Assembly (NCBI RefSeq): GCF_009870125.1
Contig: NC_046683.1
Location: 54,141,869 to 54,205,868 of the forward strand
Origin: Drosophila pseudoobscura
Taxonomy: Eukaryota; Arthropoda; Insecta; Diptera; Drosophilidae
Reading direction: 5' to 3'
Length of the DNA stretch: 64,000 bases
Positions 33,335 to 45,499 of the stretch are shown here, piece by piece (within the stretch, counting starts at the first letter, position 1; each line of letters begins with the position of its first letter). The notes beneath the pieces were generated by a model, which ran no database searches, had not been told where the DNA came from, and was given only the letters and a program-made list of their open reading frames with translations. The translations under genes and the position numbers were made by a program.

Positions 33335-35223
33335 ATGACCAGACTTTTCGCCTATATTTGCCTTATAGTTTTAGTCCAAGACAGTCACTCTGTTGATCCG
33401 GCAAACTATTTTAAAGATTACTACAGTTCTTCGGTTTTGGGATTGCTGAATCTATTTGAGCTTGAGCGAGAATTTATGGACAATTTCATAGTCTATGCAG
33501 ATGTCCTGCAAGAGAAGGTTGACAACCTGAAAATGTGAGTGAAGGCAACCCCGGTGGTCCAAAAAACATTTCCATTTATTTCAGGTACATCGATTCTTTG
33601 GATCGTGGTATGCATGAAAACCACAAGGAACGGGAAGGCTTTGTCTCCAATCCACTCAACGCCTTTGGACTGATCCGTCGCTTGCATCAGGAATGGCCCA
33701 AGTGGCAGAACTACACCAAGAAGCCCTTGGGTGTGGCACAGCTAACTGCAATGGAAGAGCTACTGTCTAAAGCGCCTGAACCTTTCGACATGACAGAGTC
33801 CCTGAAGTCAATGGATCGAATTGAGAGAGCTTATGACCTCCCAGCCAGCCACATAGCCAGGGGCCTGCTGCAGAACAAACAATACGAGTAAGTGATCGAT
33901 GGAATCGATCATTCGATCGAATACCCTGCTGAATCAGCAGATCACTTTTGAACAGCACTCAACTATCAGTCCGGGACTGCTTGGCCTTGGCACAGCACAA
34001 ATACGAATCCGGCGACTATATACGTGCCTCGATGTGGTATCGCGAAGCCCTGCGCCACAGTGGCGAACCCAACGCCGAGATTATTAACAGCGTTCTGGGC
34101 AATCCACTCGATGGTGTGGATCTTCAGTTTGCCAGAACCATTGTCATACGCGGTGAGTGTTGAAGGGAAGCAAGCTCGGGGAAGCCAAAGATCTGCAGGT
34201 TTTCATTTGACAGGCCTTGGTTTGTCGGATCATTCGATGAGCAGGGAAACGATTCACGAATTAGCCAGCAACTTTTTGAACCAGTCTAGTCCACGAGATG
34301 TGAAGATATTCATCAGCCATTATCTCAGACAAAGTGATGAGCAAATAGGCAATGAACTGGGTACCGTCCAGACGCCGCCAACTGCCCACGAATCTGGATG
34401 TCGCGGACTGTTTCCCAAACGCACGAATCTCGTCTGTCGCTACAACAGCACCACGACACCTTTCCTAAGACTGGCCCCCCTGAAAATGGAGGAGGTTAAT
34501 CACGATCCTTATATCGTTATGTACCACCAAGTTCTATCGGACCGAGAAATGGAGGAAATGAAGCAACTGGCACGGCCAATGACCAATGGAATGTCGGGGT
34601 CTGAAATGGCGAATTTAACAGAGCCCCTCGAAATTGTGGCACGCGTCGCATGGCTGATTGAAGCGTCGCCGTTCAGGGAGCGGCTCAATCTCCGCATCGG
34701 CGACATGACGGGCTTCGATGTGAGTGACTTTAAAGCCCTCCAATTGGCCAACTTTGGGGTGGGCTCCTACTTCAAGGCGCACTATGACTACCGCACCGAA
34801 CGCGTCAACGACTTGGGCGTCACAGAGTTGGGCGATCGCACGGGCAGCATCATCTTTTATGTCAGTCGATATCCTTTCCCTCCGTACATATATTCACACC
34901 TTAAATCCCCTGCAGGCCAGCGAAGTGCCCCAAGGTGGCGCCACGATATTCCCCGACATCCAGGTGACGGTCACACCTCAGAAAGGAAACAGCTTGTTCT
35001 GGTTCAACACATTCGATGACTCGACCCCAGACCCGCGATCCCTGCACGCCATATGCCCTGTCATAGCCGGTTCCAGATGGAGTGAGTGTTCCCAGTAAGT
35101 TCCCAGGGACTAGAGACCATCTCATTCGATTGCCTTCTTACAGCAATTACCAAATGGCTCCACCAATGGCCACAAATGTTTCTGAAGCCCTGTAGTCCGC
35201 GGGCAGGGGAACGGACGTCCTAA
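33335..35223 (+). CDS. Prolyl 4-hydroxylase alpha-like protein D
   Basis: Six coding exons: 33335-33534, 33585-33887, 33956-34152, 34214-34860, 34916-35081 and 35144-35223 (530 aa; phases agree). Signal peptide MTRLFAYICLIVLV, then YYSSSVLGLLNLFELE typical of the family's N-terminal dimerising domain. Exon 3 holds the TPR-like substrate domain (YESGDYIRASMWYREAL). The catalytic domain has GCRGLFPKR, LVCRYN and FLRLAPLKMEE, the iron motif HYD at 34780-34788 and the distal His at 35045-35047. The position of the 2-oxoglutarate Lys is Arg (GSRW, 35075-35077). The protein ends in a WLHQWPQMFLKPC tail. Probably an ER-lumen Fe(II)/2-oxoglutarate hydroxylase or a weakened form of one. Confidence 0.9.
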
Positions 35224-35370
35224 ATTGCAATTTTCCTCCTTTCTATGGCATGTAAATAAAGTTGGAAATTCCAGAGAAATTCCATATCAAATCAAATATA
35301 ATCTTAGCTAATTCGTGTAGCTAATTTGTTCTAATGAAATGGTATTTAGTTTATCATCTACTCAGTAAAA

Positions 35371-37300
35371 ATGCAACGTCGTCTAAACCTTATCACAGCT
35401 CTTCTTGTCTTAGGTCAAACTATTGGCAGGGGTATGCCAGATCGACCTTACGATGAGCATAGGGAACGGTACAGCTCCTCCACAGTGGGCTTGTTAAAGC
35501 TGTTGGAACTAGAGTTGCAGTTTATAGAGAACCTGAAAAACTACACAGATCTACTGTCTGCTAAAGCTAATACTTTGCAAGAGTGAGTAAATGTGGTTGG
35601 AAAAGATTCCATTGCTAAAGAAATCCATCATCTCTTAAGTCTTATAGACTCTGTGGATCGGGGAACGGAGAAAACCCTAGCTGAACGCGAGAAATACGTA
35701 TCCAATCCCTTGAATGCCTTTGGACTGATGAGACGGACGCATCAGGATTGGCCCAAATGGCACCACTACATAAATACGACTGTGGGAAGGGGTAAGGAAT
35801 AATTTCAAGACTTTCGATGAATCTCTAGTAATACATTCCAAATAGTCGAGCTCCAAGCACTGGATGATATTCTGGGCAAGGCACCGGACAGTCAGGATAT
35901 GAAGGAGGCCCTGATAGGTATGAATCGGATAGAAAGGACCTATGCTCTGGAAGCTAAAGACCTGGCCAAGGGCCGTCTGCTGGACAAGCAATACGAGTGA
36001 ATATCCCATAGCTAAGAAAACCATCCAAAACTTAACCCCCTCCCCACATCAGCATTCAACTATCCATTCGGGACTGCCTGTCCCTTGGCCAGCACAAGTT
36101 CCAAGAAGGCGACTTCTTTCGTGCTTCTATGTGGTACCGAATGGCAATCAAACACCAGCCCGAACCGAATGCTGAGGAATTGAACACGATTCTGGGGGAT
36201 CCACTCAAGGACTTGAAGCTGAACTATGCCAAAGCCACCATTATACATGGTATGTGCTGGAAAACGCTTCCTGCTATTCACTTAATCCTTTTCATTTCCA
36301 GGACTAAGCACAGGAAATCTATCTCTGAGCATCCAAAATGTTCTAAATATAACAGAGGCAACGATACAAAAGGCTAGTCCAGCAGATTTGGAGGCATTTA
36401 TAGCGGAGTTGCTGAATCAAACAGATGATGATATCTCGAGAGAAATGGCTGCCTTTGAGCCTTCACCCACCCCCTACGAAATCGGTTGTCGCGGACTCTT
36501 CCCAAAGCGCACGAAACTCGTCTGTCGATACAACTTCACCACGACACCATTCCTTAGACTAGCACCTCTTAAAATGGAGGAAGTGAACCACGATCCTTAC
36601 ATCGTTTTGTACCACGAAGTTCTATACGATAGGGAGATCGAGGAACTCAAGAAGCAGTCGAAGAATATGATCAATGGATTTTCAGAGCCACAGCAGGAGA
36701 ATAAGATCAGGGAGATCATAGCGCGTCATGCCTGGTGGTGGGAGCAGACGACGACCAGGGCGCGCATCTATCAACGGATCACAGACATTACAGGCTTCCA
36801 ATTATTTGTACAGGAGGAGCTAAATGTCGCCAATTACGGTCTAGGCACTATATTCGGGCCACACTACGACTACACGCCCGAAAATTATGATATTGGCTGG
36901 TTTATGGGTGGTCCCTTGGGCACCATACTCTTCTATGTAAGTATTTTACGACCTTTCGTACCAGAGATCCTTTAAAATTTCCTTTTCAATGTTCAACAGG
37001 CAGGCGATCTGCAGCAAGGTGGGGCCACTATCTTTCCATCAATCAATATCACTGTGTCTCCCAGAAAGGGTAGCGCCTTGCTCTGGTTTAATTTATACGA
37101 TGACGGCGAACCAGATCCACGTACTCTGCACTCTTCATGCCCTGTAATCGAAGGGGATAGATGGAGTAGGTGGCCCAATCTCAGGTTTTCTTGATTTCAC
37201 ATTTGTGCCTTCCATTTCAGCTCTCACCAAGTGGGTGCACTTGGTTCCTCAGATGTTTATCCTGCCCTGCCAGCCAAGGAAAGTGTCTCAAAGAGTGTAA
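35371..37300 (+). CDS. Prolyl 4-hydroxylase alpha-like protein E
   Basis: Seven coding exons: 35371-35582, 35640-35791, 35846-35996, 36053-36249, 36302-36936, 37000-37165 and 37221-37300 (530 aa; phases agree). The second exon starts at TCTTATAG, not at the later TAG, because only that acceptor keeps the family frame (DLIDSVDRG). Domain order is as in D. Iron motif HYD lies at 36862-36870, distal His at 37129-37131, and Arg in place of Lys in GDRW at 37159-37161. An extra intron (35792-35845) splits the helical segment between HYINTTVGRG and VELQALDD; genes A-D and G have no intron there. Exons 1 (after the signal peptide) to 5 (first half) and their introns are nearly identical to gene F. 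Confidence 0.9.
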
Positions 37301-37600
37301 ATAAATAGTTTCCATAAATGTGCAATGCATGTAATAAGAAGTCCTCGAAGAAAAGGAAGACAAATCAACCAGATATCCCCATCATAATATTGTTATAAAG
37401 TCTATTAACCATCTACGGGAACTAAAGATGTATAAATAAATTAGTGAAGCAGAACGGATCTGGTTCTTTGGATTTCGTATGGAAGCAACGTCTCCTTTGA
37501 TGCATATGGAATCAATTATCTAGACATTAACGACATTGCCCTGCTTTTAGTAGAACGAGTCAGTCAGTCAGTCAGAGAGTAGTCACTCTAGTCAGTAATA

Positions 37601-39543
37601 ATGAAACAGTTTCTAAGTTTGCTCACAGCTCTAATCTTTTTAAGTCCCATTATTGGCGAGGACGTTGAGGAGAAGCCATACAATGAGAATAGGGAACGGT
37701 ATAGCTCCTCCACAGTGGGCTTGTTAAAGCTGTTGGAACTAGAGATGCAGTTTATAGAGAACCTGAAAAACTACACAGATCTGCTGTCTGCTAAAGCTAA
37801 TACATTACAAGAGTGAGTAAATGTGCTTTAAAAAGATTCCATTGCTAAGGAAATCCATAATCTCTTAAGTCTAATAGACTCTGTGGATCGGGGAACGGAG
37901 AGAACCCTAGCTGAACGCGAGAAATACGTATCCAATCCCTTGAATGCCTTTGGACTGATGAGACGCACGCATCAGGATTGGCCCAAATGGCACCACTACA
38001 TAAATACGACTGTGGGAAGGGGTAAGGAATAATTTCAAGACATTCGATGAATCTCTTATAAAAACATACCAAATAGTCGAGCTCCAAGCACTGGATGATA
38101 TTCTGGGCAAGGCACCGGACAGTCAGGATATGAAGGAGGCCCTGATAGGTATGAATCGGATAGAAAGGACCTATGCTCTGGAAGCTAAAGACCTGGCCAA
38201 GGGCCGTCTGCTGGACAAGCAATACGAGTGAATATCCCATAGCTAAGAAAACCACCCAAAACCTAACCCCATCCCCACATCAGCATTCAACTATCCATTC
38301 GGGACTGCCTGTCCCTTGGCCAGCACAAGTTCCAAGAAGGCGACTACTTCCGTGCTTCTATGTGGTACCGAATGGCTATCAAGCACCAGCCCGAACCGAA
38401 TGCTGAGGAATTGAACACGATTCTGGGGGATCCACTCAAGGACTTGAAGCTGAACTATGCCAAAGCCACCATTATACATGGTATGTGCTGGAAAACGCTT
38501 CCTGCTATTCACTTAATCCTTTTCATTTCCAGGACTAAGCACAGGAAATCTATCTCTGAGCATCCAAAATGTTCTAAATATAACAGAGGCAACGATACAA
38601 AAGGCAAGTCCAGCAGATCTGGAGGCATTTATAGCGGAGTTACTGAATCAAACAGATGATGATATGTCGAGAGAAATGTCTGCCTTTGAGCCCGCACCCA
38701 CCCCCTACGAAATCGGTTGTCGCGGACTCTTCCCAAAGCGCACGAAGCTCGTCTGTCGATACAACTTCACTACGACACCATTCCTGAGGCTGGCCCCGCT
38801 AAAAATGGAGGAGGTGAACCACGATCCTTATATCGTTATGTACCACGAAGTTCTTTCGGACCGAGAAATTGAGGAAATGAAGAGGCGATCTGGGCAGATG
38901 AGTAATGGCTGGGCAGACCAAAAGGAGGCGAATAGTACAAAGATCAGGGACATCGTATGTCGTCATACCTGGTGGAGGGAACAGTCGGCCATCAAGGAGC
39001 GCGTTAATCGACGCATATCAGATATGACGAACTTCGATTTCCCACCGCAGGAGGATCTGCAGGTGGCCAATTATGGCCTGGGCACCCACTTCAAGCCCCA
39101 CTACGACTACACTTCCGATGGCTACGAGACCCCGGATGTTCTAACCTTGGGCGATCGATTGGGCAGCATTATCTTCTATGTAGGTACTTGCCGTGCTTCG
39201 CGGAAGATTTCTACAGTTTCGCTTCCATCTTCCACAGGCTAGCGATGTGCCGCAAGGTGGTGCCACCGTCTTTCCTCGCAGTCGTGTCTCGATTTTCCCC
39301 CGAAAGGGTAGCAGCGTGTTCTGGTATAATTTGTACGACGATGGCCGGATAGATACTCGAAGTCAGCATTCGGTATGCCCTGTAATCGTAGGGGATAGAT
39401 GGAGTAGGTCCACTATATTATTGGTATTTTTGCATTATATAATATGTATACACATTTTTCCAGCTCTCACCAAATGGCTGCATATTGTCCCTCAAATGTT
39501 TGTCATGCCTTGCAAACCGCGGAAGAACGAAAAAAGTCCATAA
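37601..39543 (+). CDS. Prolyl 4-hydroxylase alpha-like protein F (mosaic of E- and D-like parts)
   Basis: Seven coding exons: 37601-37812, 37870-38021, 38077-38227, 38284-38480, 38533-39179, 39238-39403 and 39464-39543 (534 aa; phases agree). Signal peptide MKQFLSLLTALIFLSPIIG. From about 37690 to 38780 the DNA, including three complete introns, is almost the same as gene E. From about 38780 on it drops sharply and the text (VMYHEVLSDREIEEMK) is closer to gene D than to E. Iron motif HYD lies at 39099-39107, and Arg replaces Lys in GDRW at 39397-39399. TCAGTCAGTCAGTCAG, with several overlapping initiators, ends about 25 bp before the ATG. Probably an ER-lumen hydroxylase-like protein. Confidence 0.9.
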
Positions 39544-39838
39544 TATAATACAATGAATATTACACTTTTTGTATGGTTAAAAGCACCTGAAAATATAGAA
39601 AATAAATATCAGATCAAGCTTAACAAATAAATATAACAGATACCTTTTTAGAGCCAGAGGATAGATTTCTTCTGAAAATATCAAGAAGTCAATCTTTGCA
39701 TAATCTTTCTTTCCCAAAGTGTTCGAGGAACAAGGAAATGCAGTAAACTCTAACTAACGAACCATGGAAATTGAGATTTCAGATGGTAAGTGTGAAGAAA
39801 TTAAAGCGAAAATGTGGCAGTTGTAGACCAAAGCCAAG

Positions 39839-41810
39839 ATGAAGATGAGGTTCCTGTTCAAACTCAATTTGCTAGTGCTACTTTTACATCAAAATCTTGC
39901 CATAGAAGATACACAGATGGAAGACACAGAGATGATTTACAGCTCCTCTGTGCTGAGCATGGTGAAGCTTTTGGAAATGGAAGATTCTTTAAAAGACAAC
40001 CTGGAGTCCTATGTCCAAGTTATGCAAACAAAATTGGATTCTATAAAACTGTAAGTCATGGTAGGCACTATTTAACATATATCAGAGGTTACCATTCCAT
40101 TTGCAGTTTTCAACAGATGCTGCAGAGGGAAGCCATGACAACTCTAGAGGAAAGGGAGGAATTTATGGGAAATCCGCTCAATGCATTTCCCCTGCTGCGA
40201 CGCCTCAATCAGGATTGGCCCAAGTGGCTGAAATATTTAAGGACGGCCATAGCCACCAAGACCACAAACGCAATGGAAAAGAAATTGAAATCAGGACCAA
40301 GTAACGAGGATCTTCAAGTGGCACTCAAGGGATTCGCGCGCATCGAAAGTTTCTACGATCAGGAGGCAGCGGACATGGCCAAAGGTGACCTATTGGGACA
40401 ACACTTTGGGTGAGTTAAACCTACTATACTTCCCCTCCAAATGCAAAACGTAAATGAACTGTTCTTTCAGCTCTCAACTGACTGCTCCCGATTGCTTTGC
40501 TCTGGCTGACTTTTACTACAATCAAACGCAATTCGCCAGATGTACGCCTTGGTATCGCACGGCCCTCAGAATACACCAGAGTTCTGAGGGGAAACTTTAT
40601 GAAAAGGTTTTGGGGCTGAAGCGGAAAAAGATCTACAAGAAGTATGCCAAGGCCTTGGTCATGGAGGGTAAGCCATCGGGTTGCTTATAAAATAATTACA
40701 ATTAGTCCAGTCTCTCTTCTTAGCCTTCTATTTGGCTATGCCAAACAAGATAAATCCCGAATGGGAGACACTCGCCAATCAAGTGGCGGTCGAGGCCAAC
40801 TATCGGAGCACCAAAGACGCCATAGACGAATACCTTGCCGGAGATGCGGATATCTTACAGCAGGAGGCTGCTAAGCACAAGCCCAAACCATCCAGGCTAG
40901 AGCGCGGCTGTCGTGGACAGTGGCAGAGGAAGTCCTCCCCTCCACTAGCCTGCAGATATAACCGAGAGTACTCTGCCTTTCTTTTACTAGCTCCACTCAA
41001 AATGGAAGTCCTTAACCAGCAACCGCTGATAGTTCTCTACCACGAGGTACTCTACGAGAAAGAATTGAGAGCAATGCGGGATATAGCCAACAAAAATGCC
41101 ACCATGCAGGATGGCTGGACTCGGATGCACTCTGATCAGCGGGTCAAGCCAGAGCCTGAGGATCGGGTGTTGAAGCTGCACATCTTCCAGGGCAACTCCG
41201 AGTCGTTCTCCCCAAGCATCAATCGCCGCATAGCGGACATGACCGGGCTGGAGGTGCAGGGGAACAACGCCTTGCACTTGTCCAACTATGGTCTGGGTGG
41301 ATATTTTAATGCCCATTATGATTATGTGGACCTAACCAAACGTCCAGTTAGTAAGTTCCTTCATAGCAAGGTAATTTTACCCATGCAGATCCTTCTTTAC
41401 AGGCAAACTACTTTACTGAATGGGGAGGCGATGTCTTGGCCACAGTTCTACTCTACGTAAGTGATCTGAATCTGAACGATGAAGGAATCTTTTAGAGTTG
41501 TTTTCCCATTCTTTTCAGGCAAGCGACGTTCGGCTGGGAGGAGCCGTGGTTTTTCCCAAATTAAAGATTTCTGTAGAGCCCAAAAAAGGGAATGCTTTGA
41601 TCTGGGACAACCTGAACAACGCTGGCGATCCTGATAAGCTTTCAAAGCACGCAGTATGCCCTGTTGTCATGGGTTCCCGTTGGAGTAAGTTAAGGATCAT
41701 AATCTGCAAAGATAATATCGAATATCACCATTTTTGTTTACTATTTTAAAGCAATTTACAAATGGATTAACAAACAGCAGCAGATGTTGAAGAGGCCTTG
41801 TCTGGCATAG
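39839..41810 (+). CDS. Prolyl 4-hydroxylase alpha-like protein G
   Basis: Seven coding exons: 39839-40050, 40107-40409, 40471-40667, 40724-41346, 41403-41456, 41519-41684 and 41752-41810 (537 aa; phases agree). Signal peptide MKMRFLFKLNLLVLLL, then an N-terminal domain with IYSSSVLSMVKLLEME. The catalytic domain has GCRGQWQRK, CRYNREYSAFLLLAPLKME, iron motif HYD at 41314-41322, distal His in SKHAVCP and Arg in GSRW. The small 54-nt exon (ANYFTEWGGDVLATVLLY) is separated by an intron that gene C also has near this place. The donor that keeps frame is GTTAGT at 41347, not the stronger-looking GTAAGT four bases later. Another short upstream ATG frame lies near 39763. Confidence 0.88.
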
Positions 41811-43933
41811 TTCGGGAATGTATCTCTTTATTCGCGCCTCCGTTAGGATGGCATGCAAATAAATGCAAATCTCCCCATCCAAGCCTGCCACAAGCGGAAC
41901 AATGTCAATGTATATGGGGGGCCCCTCTCCCAGCTGGCACACATTTTGTGCTCAGTCTGGTGTCTCCCTTTCATTGTTTGCCATAAAAATTGCAAGTGCC
42001 ACTAAATACAGCGCCAGTATTGGCCGAGAGGAGAGGCAGGGGGACACAAGAGTGGGCTGGGCAGAGGGTAAGCTTATGTGCTTGCCCCAAATACCATTTA
42101 GCGGAAGTGCACACTTCAATAATGGAAAGAGGGCAACTGCAGTCAAGCAAGGAGCATGGAGGACACCCAAGCACGGAGCACAATGGCCAGGCTCAGGGGT
42201 ACTCAAGTCTCATCTTTGTCTATTCTTTAGCCGGGAGTAGCATAAAGGGTGCAACCATCTGATTTAAAGGAGGAAGCAGGCTCTGAACTAAGGAAAAACC
42301 AAGGGATATTAATACAGAATAAGTATGGTAGAAAAACAATCACATTTTGCATAATGTCGCCATGGGAAATGCCCCATAAATTGGCAATGTGTTAAGTATA
42401 TATTATATGTGTAATAAGGTGAATAATGCCTTGCCTAATATCTAGTTAAATATCGATCGTATCCACCATTTCTATTAAAGACAAGGCGACCAGACCAGAC
42501 ATCCATGAATATTTGAAACAATTGTATTATTCACAAAACTACAACTGAGGAAACGAAATCTGGGGCAGCAACACTAATTGGAATATTTACCCCTCGCCCT
42601 CGCCCTCGCCCTACCCTAGCCCCAACAAAAGTCCTGGCATGGCCATCCTCTAAAATAGTGCTAATACATGGTTAAGCTGCCGCCATCATGAGCAACTTTA
42701 AATGAGTTTAAAAGCAACTTTGCTTAGCCCGAGAGTGAGAGAGGCTCGAAGCGAAACGAAACGAAATCAGCATGAAAGCAATTGTCCAAGTTATTCCAAA
42801 GTGCCCAGAGGCCAAAGAGGGGACTGCTAGAACAGCAGGCAGCCACTGAGGTCGAGTCGTAGACCGAGTCTGAACTGTTGTCCAGTTGGTGAGTTGCTGT
42901 TGCTGTCAACGCTAGAAGCGTTCGTATAGGTCGGGAGGGCCAACTGTTTTTGAAATGAGATACAAAGGAAGGAATGGCCGGATGTTGGCGTCGAGGAAGT
43001 GCTGTAGATGTTGTTTTCTTATCCATTGAAATGGCGATCTATAGTTAAGCACTAACAACTAAGAGATGCAGCTGTTGGAAACGGCATGGATTATCAGACA
43101 GAAATAAAGGGCATTAAAAACTACACGAAATACAAATTGAGAGTATTTTAAGAGGGTTAAACTCCATTAGGAGACCTTAGAGAATATAATGATTACAGTT
43201 GCCGATTAAATATATATATATAGCTTAGGAAATCGTCAAACAAAGAGTTTTTCACACATAAAGCTGTTGAAATACAATCAGACGTACCTAGTGATGCCGC
43301 GCTAAACAGTCTTAACGCACTTTACAAGTCCACACAAGCTATGCATAAGTCCTTTACTTCATGTCGTGCACCAATAGCAGCTCCACAAGCATTTGTCAAG
43401 ATTTTTACCTGTTAAGTACAGCTATTGAGCCACAAAATGGCAGTACAAGCACGGCTTACCATACAGATGCAGATCATTATAACTTATGCTCAAGTGCAAG
43501 CCAAATAAAGTCCTGGGCGGACTTAATAGCAACGATTGCGACCCCATTCAAGTCGAAGACAAAACGAAGTCGAGAGCAGCAGAGAGCCAGGCCAGAGGCT
43601 TCGTTCTATCCACTGCAGCATTGATTTATCAGGAGCCAAGAGCCGCCTGTTGAAGCACCAGAATGCGGATCTCTAAGAAGTAGTAAAAGTTGAAGCAGAA
43701 GCAGAAGTGAATCCATTGAATGGATTTGCAAGTTGTTGAGGAAACTGCAGCAAAGGGAAAAAAGAAAATAAGCAGAAGCAAATGCAATCTAAAGCGTCTG
43801 CACTTACCAGCTAGAGTTGTGCCCAGAAGGAGCTAGGACGACACCGCAATGTGTCCGGCGGGTACAACTTGCAAGTTGGACCCATGGGGTGCTCTTGGGG
43901 CATTGTAAAGCGATTCCAAAATGTGTTGAACTC
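41811..43933. other. Intergenic DNA without recognised genes
   Basis: A CGCCCT repeat lies near 42593-42612. The 87-codon plus-strand frame at 43361-43624 starts with ATG but has no domain and biased composition, so I do not call it. Confidence 0.5.
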
Positions 43934-44391
43934 TTAAGTGATTGAATTGTTATCGGTGACATGAATTTGTTCGCTGATTTGAATGGGGGGGCGCTGCCGC
44001 TGAGAGCTGAGCATTGAATCCGCACTGCAATTGAGATGATAGATAGGTTAATACAAGTGCACAAATAATGCAATGGAAATATTTTAGAGTAACCTGATAT
44101 GACTCAGCTGGAAGTGGCCACAACCCAGTGTCAGTGCGCTGACAAAGCTTCTGCTGATCTCATCCTGCAGCAGTCGTTCCGTCAAAAGGTGCTGAAGGCG
44201 TTTAAAATTCCTCTCTGCAAGAAAAAACAAGGGAAGCCAGCATAAAAACGTTAGCGGCACTTCAATTCAATGCACTTACTTAGCGTTAAGTCACTCCGCT
44301 GGGGTGTGCTGATGCTTCTCGTGCGGTGCTGCAGTGTCAAGCTGGTGTGACTAGGCCATAAGGGTTTATAGCAGTCATGCCCGTGTTGCAT
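43934..44391 (-). CDS. Small three-exon gene, 107-residue protein of unknown function
   Basis: Three exons on the minus strand: 44391-44280, 44214-44094 and 44024-43934. Both introns have consensus ends (GTAAGT...TTCTTGCAG; GTTACT...CAATTGCAG) and the frame is continuous across both: 324 nt, 107 codons plus TAA. The protein starts MQHGHDCYKPLWPSHTSLTL, has a basic Arg/Ser/Thr segment, an amphipathic stretch (FKRLQHLLTERLLQDEIS) and a polar tail ending HVTDNNSIT. It has no signal peptide, no membrane segment and no domain I recognise. A 12-codon upstream ORF begins 53 bp before the start. The model rests only on splice sites and frame. An additional 5' exon is possible. Confidence 0.5.
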
Positions 44392-44712
44392 TTCCTTTTT
44401 GCCCCAGCTAATGTGAGCGGCCAACGACGACACTTGAGCACTTCATAAATGTCGCTCCGAAGAGGAGAAGCCCTGGCCTGTGTGCTCGTGGGTGTCGGAC
44501 GATTTTGTTATATGGGTTAAAGCTAAAAGTATAGAATAATATAAACAAATGCTCTCCTCCTCGACAAAAAAAAATCACAGACATCAATTATTTGACTAGA
44601 CACTGACCAATTTCAACACGATCAATACATTTTTGAAACATAGATTAAGTGGGCTGGTGGCGAGCATCAAACTCATCCCAGGTTCCACATCTTGGCGTGA
44701 TCAGCCTTACAG

Positions 44713-44879
44713 AAGAAACACTCGCCTGATGTGATGTTAGACCATTTCCAACAGTAAAAAAAACCTAGGCCAGAACTCACCGCTGGTTGCTTTTCGCATA
44801 TTGCGGCAAGGCGTCCATGGAAGTACTGGTGGCAGCGAACACATTCGGGGGCCTTTATTGGACGCTCACGTATGCGTGT
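44713..44879 (-). other. Zinc-knuckle-like exon pair or LINE ORF1 relic
   Basis: On the minus strand an open stretch after an AG at 44880 reads RPIKAPECVRCHQYFHGR then LAAICEKQPA, and meets a donor GTGAGT. About 65 nt on, a candidate acceptor resumes CFFCKADHAKMWNLG and a stop. Together the spacing is C-x2-C-x4-H-x6-C-x5-C-x2-C-x3-H, close to the twin zinc knuckles of jockey-clade LINE ORF1 proteins. It could be a LINE relic, but the intervening segment looks like a normal short intron, which would point to a host exon pair. No start codon or upstream exon was found. Confidence 0.3.
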
Positions 44880-45499
44880 CTAATAATGAATTGTGCACAT
44901 CGGACTCGATATCCTCATATATTGCCATGATTGTTTGGTGACTGGAGCGGGTTTATGGTACGTCAACCGAGTTCAGACTTTCCAAAACTGCATTCCGATC
45001 GGTCTCTCTGATACCGGAATTGTAATAATTAGCCGCAAATTTGTGTTAAATGCAAATCTTACCCATTTTTCTTGTGATTCACAAGTCGATTTTCGGTTAT
45101 AAGAACAGCGCCGACCTCAACTAATGGTTGATATATGTAAATATAATCTACACCGCTTACCTATCCCAATAAAAATCTGATCGGGAATTTTCTAAGCACG
45201 CAAAACGCAAATGACGCCCTCAGAAATTTTTTTTTTGCAAAACGCACTTCATTTCAAGTAACGGTGCTCACTAGTGCTGTGAAGCGCGTAAACATTAACA
45301 CTTCAATTGACTAGTCCGAGACCACCGAAAAAAAACCAATACTTATATATTTATAAAAGATTAAAAAAAAAGTCATCATATCAATAAAGATAATTCATCG
45401 AAAAAAAATTAAGTTCTTTGTTTATACATCTGTATATATGGGCATGTGTGCGAAAACAGACAAAATGTATGTATGCCAATAGAAAAGATCACAACAAAA
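44880..45499. other. AT-rich spacer
   Basis: I see no gene. The minus strand just upstream of the zinc-knuckle stretch has short interrupted frames that could be more of the same relic, but I cannot align them to anything. Confidence 0.4.

Noticed and set aside
39763-39838. Extra 5' coding or leader intron before gene G
   Set aside because: The GTAAGT at 39786 and the nearest AG leave only about 40 nt, too short for a fly intron, and the upstream ATG frame stops.
43361-43624. 87-codon ATG frame upstream of the small spliced gene
   Set aside because: No domain, Ser/Thr bias, no promoter signals.
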